A stretch of 64,000 nucleotides of DNA from Candidatus Peribacteria bacterium (GTDB lineage Bacteria; Patescibacteriota; Gracilibacteria; Peribacterales; Peribacteraceae). Both the position numbers and the translations under genes were made by a program. Below, one piece after another: positions 25,003-33,343 of the stretch; position 1 is the stretch's first letter; the number at the start of each line of letters is the position of its first letter. The notes beneath the pieces were generated by a model. That model was given only the letters and a program-made list of their open reading frames with translations, was not told the DNA's origin and made no database searches. The stretch is from the NCBI GenBank assembly GCA_023038255.1, contig CP082927.1:820146-884145 (forward strand). Reading direction: 5' to 3'.

Positions 25003-25566
25003 ATGTCGCGCATTCAATATCCAAAACTCCTCCTGCTCGTCTGCTCGTTTGTTCTCGCATTTTTGCTGTTTGAGATGGGGATTTTCGATGCCCTCCCCGT
25101 CCTCCTTCGGGGCCAGGGGTATCTGACAATGTTCTTCGGCGGACTGCTCTTCAGTTTCGGATTCACCACCCCGTTTGCCATCGCGATTTTTATTGAGATG
25201 GCAGATACCGTCGATCCGTTTTTGGGAGCAATTGTTGCAGGAATCGGCGCCATGCTCTCCGATCTGATCATCTTCCAGTTCATCCGCTTCTCATTTCTGG
25301 ATGAACTGCACAGACTCGGTCATACACGTTTCATCAGCTGGCTCTGGACCCACGCGCACAAAGAAAGTATCCCCGAGCAGATCCGACACTACATCAAATG
25401 GTCGATCGCCGGCATCATCATCGCGTCACCGCTCCCGGATGAATTGGGTGTCACACTGTTAAGCAGCAGCGCCGACGTCAAAGGAAAACCCTTCGCCGCA
25501 TTCTGCTTCCTTCTCGACGCCATTGGCGTAATGATAGTCCTCCTGACGACACAATCACTGAGCTGA
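25003..25566 (+). CDS. Polytopic membrane protein, unknown
   Basis: The 187-residue protein has about four to five membrane segments and a hydrophilic loop rich in His/Arg (HRLGHTRFISWLWTHAHKE). The motif ASPLPDELGVTLLSSS near the end resembles re-entrant loops of small exporters, but I assign no family. The ATG is exactly 6 bp after TAAAAT, so the transcript is leaderless. Its 3' end overlaps grpE by 12 bp in convergent orientation. Confidence 0.6.
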   Translation: MSRIQYPKLLLLVCSFVLAFLLFEMGIFDALPVLLRGQGYLTMFFGGLLFSFGFTTPFAIAIFIEMADTVDPFLGAIVAGIGAMLSDLIIFQFIRFSFLDELHRLGHTRFISWLWTHAHKESIPEQIRHYIKWSIAGIIIASPLPDELGVTLLSSSADVKGKPFAAFCFLLDAIGVMIVLLTTQSLS

Positions 25567-26085
25567 TCCATCCCCGACCTTTACTTTTGCAGGACGCAAT
25601 ACTTTGCCGTTCAATTCATAGCCTTCTTCGAGCACCTCAATAACGGTATCCGCAGCGCCCGGACCAACCATGAGTGGATCGTGCTTGTTGGCATCCACCG
25701 GCTGATGGAGCGACTGCATACGCTTGAGACCGACATCGGCCATCTGCTTCATGAGATCCGCTTCGATGGCACTCACACCCTTCACCCATTCGTGATCTTT
25801 GAGGTCCTCCGGAATGTGCTGGAACGCACGCTGGAAGTTATCGAGTGTCGGGAGAATTCTGCGGACCAATGATTCCGATGCAAACTTCCGGAGATCATCC
25901 GCCTCGCGCTCGACGCGCGCTTTTGCATTCTGCAGATCTGCCTGCGCGCGACCGGCAAGATCGCGATAACGATTGAGCTCCGCTTTCAGAGACGCGATTT
26001 CAGCCATCAGGTCAGCAGTCGTCGGAAGAACGATATCGTCATCCTGAGGGGTAGCGCCGGCCTGGGAATCATCAGTATGAGTCAT
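25555..26085 (-). CDS. grpE: Co-chaperone GrpE
   Basis: GrpE is the nucleotide exchange factor for DnaK. The 176-residue protein has an acidic start, a long helical coiled-coil (about residues 25-85) and the C-terminal beta domain with VDANKHDPLMVGPG and the closing LRPAKVKVG. The LPTLDNFQRAFQ segment matches the family core. The ATG overlaps the stop of the upstream gene as ATGA. No dnaK or dnaJ lies beside it. Confidence 0.93.
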   Translation of the reverse strand: MTHTDDSQAGATPQDDDIVLPTTADLMAEIASLKAELNRYRDLAGRAQADLQNAKARVEREADDLRKFASESLVRRILPTLDNFQRAFQHIPEDLKDHEWVKGVSAIEADLMKQMADVGLKRMQSLHQPVDANKHDPLMVGPGAADTVIEVLEEGYELNGKVLRPAKVKVGDGSAQ

Positions 26086-26885
26086 TGGACGATGCAGGGA
26101 ACAGTAGGATCAGCAATGCAGTTTTCGGTGGGAGGCGTGCCGCGTCCGGGGCAGGTTTTACTGTACATACAGGCATCATTGGTTAGTAGTGCCCATTCTT
26201 TTTTCATCGTATTTGTATGCGGCGTTACTCCTTCTTCACCGACTTCAAAATAGGGACCGTAGGAGAGCAGAATTTTATCACCATCTTTAAAATCATAATT
26301 CCAGAGAGCGATAATATCCGGCTTCCCTTGGAACGGAGGTTCATCAGGGCCTCCGCATGAGGAATTTCCATCAATCGTTGCCTTGCATCCAACCACAGCA
26401 TTATTCACCAATGCCAACCATCCTTTTTGCGACTCTGTTTCATCGCAATAGGTATCACCATCAGGAGTAGTCACACAGGAAACCGACAGGTCATCATCGG
26501 TATATTTTTCATCAAGCGTAAAACCAATCGATTCCAAAAAATCTCCGAATGTCAGACCTGGCTTATGCCGGTGAATGACATGCCCGTTCATATCATGCAG
26601 ATGCAGATACTCACGTCCGGCCACCACTGCACCCGATCCCCCCTCTTCTTCTCCTTCATGGGCAGATACAGCAGGAATCAAGCGAAAGGATGATGGTACT
26701 GACGCAACCGGCACATGAGACATGAACTCCTCTTTCGCAAAATCAAACTGCTCTCCATTGATCCACACTGCAAAGTCCGCATGCGTGTGATTCGGATCCG
26801 GGTTCTGCGCTGTACGGTTGTATCCGTACATACCTGCGCCGGCAAAAGCGATTATTGCGATGAGTGGAATAAGAGCTCGTTTCAT
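26082..26885 (-). CDS. Secreted/anchored histidine-rich protein
   Basis: An N-terminal membrane anchor or signal (residues 4-22) is followed by NHTHADFAVWINGEQFDF, an acidic patch, and YLHLHDMNGHVIHRHKPG, giving seven or more histidines in two clusters. These could bind metal. Later come three to four cysteine pairs (VSCVTT/DTYCDE, GCKATIDGNSSC, ACMYSKTC, NCIADPTVPC). HxHADF plus HLHD..G.VIH domains recur in CPR and archaeal secreted proteins, but their function is not known to me. TATACT is 6 bp before the ATG; it is translationally coupled to grpE. Confidence 0.6.
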   Translation of the reverse strand: MKRALIPLIAIIAFAGAGMYGYNRTAQNPDPNHTHADFAVWINGEQFDFAKEEFMSHVPVASVPSSFRLIPAVSAHEGEEEGGSGAVVAGREYLHLHDMNGHVIHRHKPGLTFGDFLESIGFTLDEKYTDDDLSVSCVTTPDGDTYCDETESQKGWLALVNNAVVGCKATIDGNSSCGGPDEPPFQGKPDIIALWNYDFKDGDKILLSYGPYFEVGEEGVTPHTNTMKKEWALLTNDACMYSKTCPGRGTPPTENCIADPTVPCIVQ

Positions 26886-27014
26886 GGGCGGAGTATAGCA
26901 TGAGCTCCGGAGAATGAAGAGACTTTACAAGATACAAAGAGACCGGTTTTTGGCTTCAGAAACAACGGGAAATGCATGACCTCCGCGGAGGCCTCCGCTA
27001 GTGTGAGAGCCACT

Positions 27015-27365
27015 ATGCAGCGACCCAACAGCGCAAAGTGGCTTCTGATCATCTCACTGGTGTTTGTGTTCGGCTATTTCGGCATCGATAAATTCATCAA
27101 TCCCCTCACCTGGCTCGGATGGCTTCCTGCATGGATGGACGGCCTTGGCGGACTGCCGAAAGACAGCTGGCTGAAACTGGTGGCTATCCTCGAAATCCTC
27201 TTTGCAATCCTGCTGCTCATTCCGGTCAAAACAGTCCAGAAAATCGGCGTGATTCTCATCACCCTCCACATGCTCGGCATCCTCACCCAGGTCGGCTGGA
27301 ATGACATCGCCGTGCGCGATATCGGGATTATGATGTCAGGAATCGCCCTTTTGGCCCTGCTCTAA
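27015..27365 (+). CDS. DoxX-like four-helix membrane protein
   Basis: The protein of 116 residues has four membrane segments, with FVFGYFGIDKFINPLTWLGWLP early in the sequence as in DoxX/DUF417-like small membrane proteins, and a second pair near LVAILEILFAILLLIP. Such proteins have been linked to thiol or quinone redox roles, but nothing here fixes the function. ATG 27015 (MQRPNSAKW) is preferred over 26976, whose extra residues are weakly hydrophilic. Confidence 0.65.
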   Translation: MQRPNSAKWLLIISLVFVFGYFGIDKFINPLTWLGWLPAWMDGLGGLPKDSWLKLVAILEILFAILLLIPVKTVQKIGVILITLHMLGILTQVGWNDIAVRDIGIMMSGIALLALL

Positions 27366-27442
27366 GGAGCGCTTGCCCGAATCATCGTTTTTCCGTACCA
27401 TTTGCGGGCTCTTTTAAGCAACGTGTATCGCACCTCACCCAT

Positions 27443-27518
27443 GTCACGGTAGCTCAGTCGGTAGAGCACAGGACTCATAAGCCTGGGGTCGCCAGTTCAA
27501 TCCTGGCCCGTGACACCA
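27443..27518 (+). tRNA. tRNA-Met (CAT), CCA encoded
   Basis: Acceptor GTCACGG/CCGTGAC; anticodon loop CTCATAA on stem CAGGA/GCCTG with an A-G closing mismatch; CCA encoded. The G1-C72 pair argues against initiator tRNA; elongator Met or the lysidine-modified Ile2 type both fit. Confidence 0.9.
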
Positions 27519-27526
27519 TCAAAAAC

Positions 27527-27632
27527 GCTCAGTCGCATTGCTAGAGGCAATCAGAAAACAACACCTGCCGCGCAGTGGCACAGGACTCATAAGCCTGGGG
27601 TCGCCAGTTTAATCCTGGCCCGTGACACCATC
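27527..27632 (+). pseudogene. tRNA-Met pseudogene or att-like 3' duplication
   Basis: Bases 27578-27632 repeat the tRNA 3' half 27466-27520 over 55 bp with a single change (TTCAA to TTTAA). Upstream, 27527-27551 has GCTCAGTCGC..GCTAGAGGCA, a decayed D-arm look-alike. It could be an attachment-site remnant or a tandem duplication. Folding into a full cloverleaf is not possible. Confidence 0.75.
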
Positions 27633-27667
27633 GAAAAAAGCTCGACTTTAAATAGGGCAACCGCCCT

Positions 27668-27709
27668 ACCGTTTTTCATCATTTTTTTACCGTTTTTCAT
27701 CATTTTTTT
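27668..27709 (+). repeat. Two perfect 21-bp tandem units
   Basis: ACCGTTTTTCATCATTTTTTT is repeated twice without mismatch, preceded by a small hairpin AGGGC/GCCCT. The 21-bp period is three times seven. The T-rich end could stop transcription. Confidence 0.8.
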
Positions 27710-27799
27710 CAAGAGTCTTAGAGAGTTGTTTGGAATAATGTCCTGCGCAGAATTTGTGCTGTCTGTTATTTTACAACACTCACTCGTAAGGAGATTGCC

Positions 27800-28045
27800 A
27801 TGCAGGAAATGGTCGGGTTCTGGATTGGTTTTGTCGGGTGGATACTGCTTGCCTGCAACGTCTTCATGGGAGACAAGCTGATCCAATGGGTTGAAAAGCG
27901 TCTGTACGTACCGTGGTACATAACTATCTGCACACCGGTCGCAGGGATTATGATGGCGCTGATCGGATGGGGAGTGTGGGCTATCGGAAGCCACGGCCAT
28001 TACCCCGGATACCCGCTCAATGCAATCTACGAGCGGTTACAGTAA
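27800..28045 (+). CDS. Small two-helix membrane protein with strong Shine-Dalgarno
   Basis: The 81-residue protein has two membrane segments (about residues 5-25 and 42-65) linked by KLIQWVEKRLYVPWY. AAGGAG lies 7 bp before the ATG. This is unusual here, since most genes in the window lack a Shine-Dalgarno site and look leaderless. No family recognised. The position, downstream of a duplicated tRNA half, fits an acquired segment. A terminator follows. Confidence 0.55.
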   Translation: MQEMVGFWIGFVGWILLACNVFMGDKLIQWVEKRLYVPWYITICTPVAGIMMALIGWGVWAIGSHGHYPGYPLNAIYERLQ

Positions 28046-28069
28046 GGAGGGAGAAACAAACAGACAACG

Positions 28070-28098
28070 ACGAGAGGCATCTGTGCTTCTCGTTTTTT
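28070..28098 (+). terminator. Rho-independent terminator
   Basis: ACGAGAGGCA and TGCTTCTCGT pair with a small bulge and are followed by a T run. Confidence 0.8.
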
Positions 28099-28166
28099 AT
28101 GTACCACAACTGGAATCCGCCTATACTACGCATGCGCTCACAGTGTTCCGCGCTTTCTCCATAACT

Positions 28167-28586
28167 ATGCACACTGCGAATAGTCGTACATCAGCAAACA
28201 CCATCCTGATACTTCTTGCTCTGGGAACAGCACTCGCATTCTCTCTGGGCTTCATCCGCAGCCTGTCCTGCTATTATAACTCACACGACATTGGCACGAA
28301 TGCAGCAGCAAACGGCGTCTACTTAGTAGGGTTTCTATGGCCCGTTATCTTTCTCGTGCTCAGCAGCTTCACCATAATGGGAGTCCTACTCTGCAAAAAA
28401 TATTGCCCACCCGTTCGGAATTCACTTTTGCTACAAATAGGAACGATGCTGATTATTGAACTCTGCGCTCTATTTTTCCTCACTCATTACGCAGTAAAAA
28501 ACCTACAGGATTATCCGAATTCGACAGGGAGAACAAACTCCGTATCGGAATTTCTACAGACTGCAGTGCACTGCGAAACATTCTAA
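28167..28586 (+). CDS. Small membrane protein, unknown
   Basis: The 139-residue frame from ATG 28167 has three membrane segments (residues near 12-30, 50-72 and 88-108) and two cysteine pairs. No homologous family is recognised. The longer frame from 28020 overlaps the previous gene and its terminator, so it is rejected. It lies between the decayed tRNA segment and psiE-like gene, in what may be a small accessory island. Confidence 0.5.
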   Translation: MHTANSRTSANTILILLALGTALAFSLGFIRSLSCYYNSHDIGTNAAANGVYLVGFLWPVIFLVLSSFTIMGVLLCKKYCPPVRNSLLLQIGTMLIIELCALFFLTHYAVKNLQDYPNSTGRTNSVSEFLQTAVHCETF

Positions 28587-28604
28587 ATAGTTATACTTCA
28601 GCAT

Positions 28605-29009
28605 TTAGACATGATCATCCCCTTTTTCGTGGAGGAACTGTGACTCCGTAAAGAAGTGACGCGCAGCCATGAGTGCCACAAAAGCAAGAACACCGAGCGT
28701 GACATCAAGCGATGCAAGATCGGGCTTCAACATTTTACGTGCAATAACGAACGCGAGCAGTTCGAGCACGGCGGAAATACTGTGACTCACAAGCATACGC
28801 ACCAGCTCCAGACCGATGATAACCGCAAGCACACGGTAGATCAGTTCGAAAAATGTTTCTGTCTGGCTCCAGTCCAGCTCCATCAGAACAGATGCACTGT
28901 GGAATGCGTAAAACAAGACACCAATCACCACAACGCCGGCAACGATTTTCTCGAGAAACGTAATACAGGTTCTCCAAATCCGATCAATCCGCTTGTGCAG
29001 AGTGTGCAT
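28605..29009 (-). CDS. PsiE-like membrane protein
   Basis: The protein of 134 residues begins MHTLHKRIDRIWRTCITFLEK and has four membrane segments with LELVRMLVSHSISAVLELLAFVIARKML. This matches the phosphate-starvation-inducible PsiE layout, in which a conserved Glu/His-containing loop precedes the last helices. Function of PsiE itself is poorly known. The ATG at 29009 is preferred to 29072. It is divergent from the hydrolase at 29043 with 33 bp between starts. Confidence 0.6.
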   Translation of the reverse strand: MHTLHKRIDRIWRTCITFLEKIVAGVVVIGVLFYAFHSASVLMELDWSQTETFFELIYRVLAVIIGLELVRMLVSHSISAVLELLAFVIARKMLKPDLASLDVTLGVLAFVALMAARHFFTESQFLHEKGDDHV

Positions 29010-29042
29010 GCAGAAAGCATAGCAGAACGCTACAATAGACGC

Positions 29043-29780
29043 ATGGAAAAAAAGACTCTTCTCTGTCTCCACGGCTGGGGCGGCTCCAAAGACTCATTTA
29101 CCGAACTCCGTGATGCCCTGAAGGGAACAGACATCGAAATTCTCACACCGGATCTCCCGGGCTTTGGCGATGAGCCGGAACCCGTACGCCCGTGGACAAC
29201 AGATGATTACGCAGACTGGGTAGTAAACTGGCTTGCAAAGGAACAAGAAGCGAGAAGCAACAGGCAAGAAGAGATTTTTTTAATTGGACACTCACACGGC
29301 GGTCGTATTGCGATCAAGCTGGCAGCGGGTCACATGCTGCCGATCGGCCATCTGTTTCTGTGTGCATCTGCAGGAATCCGGCACCCACGGCACTTCAAGC
29401 GCATGATCGGACTGACACTCGCAAAGACCGGAAAATTCTTTCTCTCGATTCCTGGCATGCGGCATCTGCAACCGGTCGGGAAAGCATTTCTGTACAGACT
29501 CGTCCGTGTCCACGACTACGAAAAGGCATCACCCGTCATGCGCGACACGCTCATCAATGTCACCGAAGAGGATCTGCGCCCCCTCCTCCAGACTATCGAT
29601 GTTCCGACGGATATCTTTTGGGGCACCGAAGACCAGATGACGCCGATTGCCGATGGATACCTGATAGCAAAAAAAATTCCGGGCAGTGCACTGCATACGT
29701 ATCCGGGCGTAAGGCATCGGGTGCATCGGGATCGGGCGGAGGAGATTGCGAGACTGGTGAAGAAGGCCGTGTCATCCTGA
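29043..29780 (+). CDS. Alpha/beta hydrolase
   Basis: A 245-residue alpha/beta hydrolase with LLCLHGWGGSKDSF (oxyanion region), the nucleophile elbow IGHSHGGRIA, the acid in WGTEDQMTP and the catalytic His in GVRHRVH. The fold suggests an esterase, lipase or C-C hydrolase; the substrate is unknown. TACAAT lies exactly 6 bp before the ATG, so it is leaderless. A bidirectional terminator follows. Confidence 0.85.
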   Translation: MEKKTLLCLHGWGGSKDSFTELRDALKGTDIEILTPDLPGFGDEPEPVRPWTTDDYADWVVNWLAKEQEARSNRQEEIFLIGHSHGGRIAIKLAAGHMLPIGHLFLCASAGIRHPRHFKRMIGLTLAKTGKFFLSIPGMRHLQPVGKAFLYRLVRVHDYEKASPVMRDTLINVTEEDLRPLLQTIDVPTDIFWGTEDQMTPIADGYLIAKKIPGSALHTYPGVRHRVHRDRAEEIARLVKKAVSS

Positions 29781-29847
29781 GGCCGCTCGAAGGATGTTTC
29801 TTGAGATATCATGGTTCGAGTGTCCTCACCATGACACGATGCACATA

Positions 29848-29876
29848 ATAAAACGAGGGCCGGAGCCCCCGTTTTC
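29848..29876. terminator. Bidirectional rho-independent terminator
   Basis: AAAACGAGGGC and GCCCCCGTTTT pair around CGGA. A/T runs on both sides let it serve the hydrolase gene and the small minus-strand ORF. Confidence 0.85.
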
Positions 29877-29899
29877 CTGAACAATCGATTGATCAGTGA

Positions 29900-29995
29900 T
29901 TACATGCGTGGCAACAGCAGGAACATGTACACGAAGTACATGGAAGCCAGGACGAAGCCTGCGACGGCATGCGTGAAGTTGTGACTCTTCGGCAT
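29900..29995 (-). CDS. 31-residue single-helix membrane peptide (smORF)
   Basis: From ATG 29995 the frame reads MPKSHNFTHAVAGFVLASMY then a further 11 residues to TAA at 29900. It has one hydrophobic segment from about residue 10 to the end and a basic N terminus. A TATAAT-like region lies about 40 bp upstream and a terminator 25 bp downstream, so it sits in its own transcription unit. No homologue is recognised; it is proposed only from frame, composition and signals. Confidence 0.5.
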   Translation of the reverse strand: MPKSHNFTHAVAGFVLASMYFVYMFLLLPRM

Positions 29996-30104
29996 TTCCA
30001 TAAGGAAGGATTTGGTATGGATGTAAAACTATATTATAATAACACATTTTTCTATATTTTGCAAATTAGACATACGCTACAATGTCTTCTCACAGACCGG
30101 TTGT

Positions 30105-31694
30105 ATGCTCCTCCTTTTCGGAATTCTGACCATTATCGGGTGTCTATCGCCTCTTCTGACATTCCTGGCTCTTTTCCAGCAGAAGGAATGGCGCCTGGAC
30201 CGTTTGGGAGAGCACCTGCGCCGGGAAGGCGTTATCCGACAGCTCTGGGGGTGGGTGCGACCGGGCATGGCTGTTCTGTTTGTCCTGACTGACATCTTTT
30301 TTGTCTTCATGGTCCGCAATGCGACAAATAGTAACGAGGCCGCTCAGTTGGCACTCCTGCTTCTCGTTGCACATGGAGGCTGGCTTCTGTTCTTTGCAGG
30401 AATGACCGCAGTACAGCTCCTCCTCCACAAGCAGCGCTCCCCCGTCTGGACCAGCAAAGCAAAACTGATGGCCGTCATTGCAGGGATGCTCGACATTGCT
30501 GCCACCAGCATCTGGCTGTTTTCCATCTATTCTCCGGCCGTCATTCTGCTGGCGCAGCCACTCATTGTCCTCATCGCCTGGGCTGCCCTGCTGCCGCTCG
30601 ACAGGTATCTGAAGGCGCAATGGTTCGCACGCGCACGCGCTGTCCGCGACACCTGGAAAGATTCCATTGTGATCGGTATTGCAGGAAGCGTCGGAAAGAC
30701 AACCACTAAAGAGCTCATCAAACATTTACTAAGTGATCTACATCCGATTACTACACCTGCACACGTGAACACAGAAATGGGCGTCGCTCAATGGATGGTC
30801 ACTGAAAGCCGAAAGATGAAAGCCGAACGCTCACCTGTCATTGTAGAGATGGGCGCCTATAAAAAAGGAGAAATCGCTCTGATGTGTACATTCGTAAAAC
30901 CGACGATTGGTGTGATGACCGCACTCGGCTCAGATCATCTGGCCCTCTTCGGATCGGAAGACGCAATCACAGAGGCAAACGCCGAACTGCTTCATGCTCT
31001 CCCGAAAAGCGGGCACGCATTTCTCTACGCCGATAACAACGCCGTGCGATCTCTGGTTTCGACTCTCGATTGTCACGTGACGCTTGCCGGGCTTCATAAA
31101 GATGCAGATATCCGCGTGGAAAAAGTCACAGAGACCGATAAGGGCCTGACTGCCCATCTGGAAGATACGACCTGTACCGTTGCCCTGCATGGCATGCACA
31201 ACGTCGGCAATATTCTTCTTGCGGTTGGTATCGCCAAAAAACTCGGCATCAGCGATGAGCGGATCAGAGAGCTTTTGGAATCCTTCCAGCCTCTCGCCCA
31301 CACCTTCAATGTCCGTACCGAACACGGCGTCCGCATTGTCGATGACACCTATAACAGCAGTCTCCTCAGTATCCGCGCCGCACTCGATTGGGCGAAATCC
31401 CAGAATGAACGCCCGCGTATTCTGCTGATGAGCGGATTACTGGAAACTGGAAACCAGGAAGAGGCATTTTTAAAGGAGCTCGGAGCCGCCGCCAAAGGCA
31501 GTATCGAACGCGTGATTTTCACAGCGGATACCGGCCGCACCGCCTTTGAAGAAACCTACGGCAAACCGGTCGAGATCCTCTCCAGTCACAGCACTCCCGC
31601 TCCAGCCGGCAGCCTCCTCCTCTGCCTCGGCCGCATGCCCCTCTCTGCAATCCAAAAACTTCTCTCCAAGTCCCCCATAACCCATAACCCATAA
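30105..31694 (+). CDS. murF: Membrane domain fused to MurF-like Mur ligase
   Basis: About 180 N-terminal residues form four or five membrane segments, then a Mur ligase follows: P-loop GIAGSVGKTTTKELI, VNTEMGVAQW, VEMGAYKKGEI, TALGSDHLALFGS, and DDTYNSSLLSIRAAL near the C-terminal domain. This motif set is MurF type, the enzyme adding D-Ala-D-Ala to UDP-MurNAc-tripeptide. Classical MurF is soluble and about 450 residues, so the membrane extension is unusual. The last codons (SPITHNP) and the stop come from a heptamer array. First gene of an operon with 31701, 32933 and 33340. Confidence 0.75.
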   Translation: MLLLFGILTIIGCLSPLLTFLALFQQKEWRLDRLGEHLRREGVIRQLWGWVRPGMAVLFVLTDIFFVFMVRNATNSNEAAQLALLLLVAHGGWLLFFAGMTAVQLLLHKQRSPVWTSKAKLMAVIAGMLDIAATSIWLFSIYSPAVILLAQPLIVLIAWAALLPLDRYLKAQWFARARAVRDTWKDSIVIGIAGSVGKTTTKELIKHLLSDLHPITTPAHVNTEMGVAQWMVTESRKMKAERSPVIVEMGAYKKGEIALMCTFVKPTIGVMTALGSDHLALFGSEDAITEANAELLHALPKSGHAFLYADNNAVRSLVSTLDCHVTLAGLHKDADIRVEKVTETDKGLTAHLEDTTCTVALHGMHNVGNILLAVGIAKKLGISDERIRELLESFQPLAHTFNVRTEHGVRIVDDTYNSSLLSIRAALDWAKSQNERPRILLMSGLLETGNQEEAFLKELGAAAKGSIERVIFTADTGRTAFEETYGKPVEILSSHSTPAPAGSLLLCLGRMPLSAIQKLLSKSPITHNP

Positions 31695-31696
31695 CC
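31674..31696 (+). repeat. Heptamer array CCCATAA at the end of the MurF-like gene
   Basis: Three CCCATAA units supply the last codons and the TAA stop of the MurF-like gene, six bases before the GTG of the next gene. Confidence 0.9.
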
Positions 31697-31700
31697 AAAA

Positions 31701-32936
31701 GTGCAGCCCATCCACCACACCTTCGCCCCGCTTGCAGACAGCGCCCAACGTCGTCTCGCTTTGTCGCGAACGCTGATGCCGTGGCAGTATCGTGATCCCG
31801 GTGATGTGCAGGCACTCGAACAGGCACTCGGCAAACGCTTCAACGGCGACGCTATCACCTTCAACTCCGGCCGCGAGTCATTGCTCGCTCTGCTAAAAGC
31901 CATGAAGCTCCAACCCGATGAAGAAGTGATTGTGCAGGGCTACACGTGTGTGGTCGTTCCGAACGCCATCCACGCAGCAGGCATGAAAACGGTCTACGTA
32001 GACATTGAGAAAGACACACTGAACCTTGATCCCGACGCTGTCGAAGCAGCTATCACCCCGAAAACGCGCGTCGTCATGTGCCAGCACACGTTTGGTATTC
32101 CCGCCGATGCAAAGCGCCTCCGTGAAATCTGCGACCGGCATTCGCTGTTTTTGATTGAAGACTGTGCCCACATTCTTCCGGATGCAAAGGGGCCAACAGA
32201 AATCGGACATCTTGGCGATGCGATGCTGCTGAGCTTTGGCCGTGATAAAGCAATCTCAGGCGTGAGTGGCGGCGGACTGATAGTCAGGGATACGCATATC
32301 GCCAATCAATTGCGTGCGATGCAGCAGGATGCACGACCGATTGGTCTCTTCCAGATTTTTGCCTACCTCCAGTACCCCCTGCTCTACAGTCTCGCAAAGC
32401 CTGTGTACGACCGCGGCCTTGGGAAAGCGATCCTGGTGCTGGCATCGAAACTCAAACTGCTTATTCCCATTCTCACACGGTTAGAAAAGAAAGGAGAGAT
32501 GGGACAGACCCTGCACCGTATGCCCGGAGCCTGCGCTGCACTTGCGCTGCAGCAGCTGAACACACTGGAGGCGATTAACGATCATCGGCGTATGCTCACA
32601 GATTTCTACCTGACACACGGATTTGAAGCGGGCTGGCCGACTGTGGACGCTCTGTCCGGCAGTTTTCCGCTGCAGAAATTCCCGCTCTTTACCGTGGGCG
32701 CAGAAAAGATCCGGCGTGCACTGAAGAAACACAACATTCACCTGTATGATGGCTGGACGGGATGTGTCGTCTGCCCGGATACCGTCAGCAATGCAGACGC
32801 AGGATATGAGGATGGACAGGACCCGCAGGCCGAGTCTGCGTGCCAGCAGATTCTCTCCCTCCCGACGCATCCGACCATGACACTCGCTCAAGCCAAAACA
32901 CTCGTTTCCCATCTCGATCCCCTTCTCCGTTCATGA
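31701..32936 (+). CDS. DegT/DnrJ/EryC1-type PLP aminotransferase
   Basis: The 411-residue protein has the fold-type I pattern of sugar aminotransferases: NSGRESLLALL, EVIVQGYTCVVVPNAI, VYVDIEKDTLNLD, CQHTFGIPAD, LIEDCAHILPD and the PLP lysine in SFGRDKAISGVSGGG. Such enzymes aminate keto-sugars or related compounds; substrate unknown. The start is GTG 31701, straight after the heptamer array; ATG at MPWQYRDPGD is a fallback. Its stop overlaps the next gene (ATGA). The operon context suggests wall or surface glycan modification. Confidence 0.8.
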   Translation: MQPIHHTFAPLADSAQRRLALSRTLMPWQYRDPGDVQALEQALGKRFNGDAITFNSGRESLLALLKAMKLQPDEEVIVQGYTCVVVPNAIHAAGMKTVYVDIEKDTLNLDPDAVEAAITPKTRVVMCQHTFGIPADAKRLREICDRHSLFLIEDCAHILPDAKGPTEIGHLGDAMLLSFGRDKAISGVSGGGLIVRDTHIANQLRAMQQDARPIGLFQIFAYLQYPLLYSLAKPVYDRGLGKAILVLASKLKLLIPILTRLEKKGEMGQTLHRMPGACAALALQQLNTLEAINDHRRMLTDFYLTHGFEAGWPTVDALSGSFPLQKFPLFTVGAEKIRRALKKHNIHLYDGWTGCVVCPDTVSNADAGYEDGQDPQAESACQQILSLPTHPTMTLAQAKTLVSHLDPLLRS

Positions 32937-33343
32937 ACACCCCCGAAAACCGCCACGACCCGCTCAGCAAACGTCTTGGCATCAAGCCAGGGCACACCGT
33001 TGTCCTGCACAATGTTCCCACCACGGTTTTTGGAACGCTGGGATCGGAGGCGCGGCAGGCACTTTTGCAGCAGACACCGGGCAAAGGCGCGGACATGCTG
33101 ATTACCTTTCAGACAGATGCAAAAGAGCTCGATGAGACATTCGACTCCCTTAAAGGACAGATCGCCACGCACGGCGCCCTCTGGATCGCGTGGCCGAAAA
33201 TCATCATGGGCATCAAGACAGATCTGAAGTCGGCGGTTGTGCGCAACATCGCAAAGAAGCACGGACTCTCGGAAGTGAATAACACCGAGATCGAATACTC
33301 CTATGCAGCATTGAAATTCGTTTATAAAGTACAGGACAGATGA
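32933..33343 (+). CDS. DUF3052 family protein
   Basis: The 136-residue protein shows the DUF3052 pattern: LGIKPGHTVVLHNVP, ADMLITFQTDAKEL, GALWIAWPKIIMGIKTDL and a terminal ALKFVYKVQDR. No biochemical function is established. The ATG overlaps the aminotransferase stop and its own stop overlaps the FemX-like start, both by 4 bp, so translation of the three genes is coupled. Confidence 0.75.
   Translation: MNTPENRHDPLSKRLGIKPGHTVVLHNVPTTVFGTLGSEARQALLQQTPGKGADMLITFQTDAKELDETFDSLKGQIATHGALWIAWPKIIMGIKTDLKSAVVRNIAKKHGLSEVNNTEIEYSYAALKFVYKVQDR

Noticed and set aside
28656-29042. N-terminal extension of the hydrolase gene upstream of 29043
   Set aside because: It overlaps the PsiE-like gene on the other strand and lacks homology; TACAAT with a 6-bp gap supports ATG 29043.
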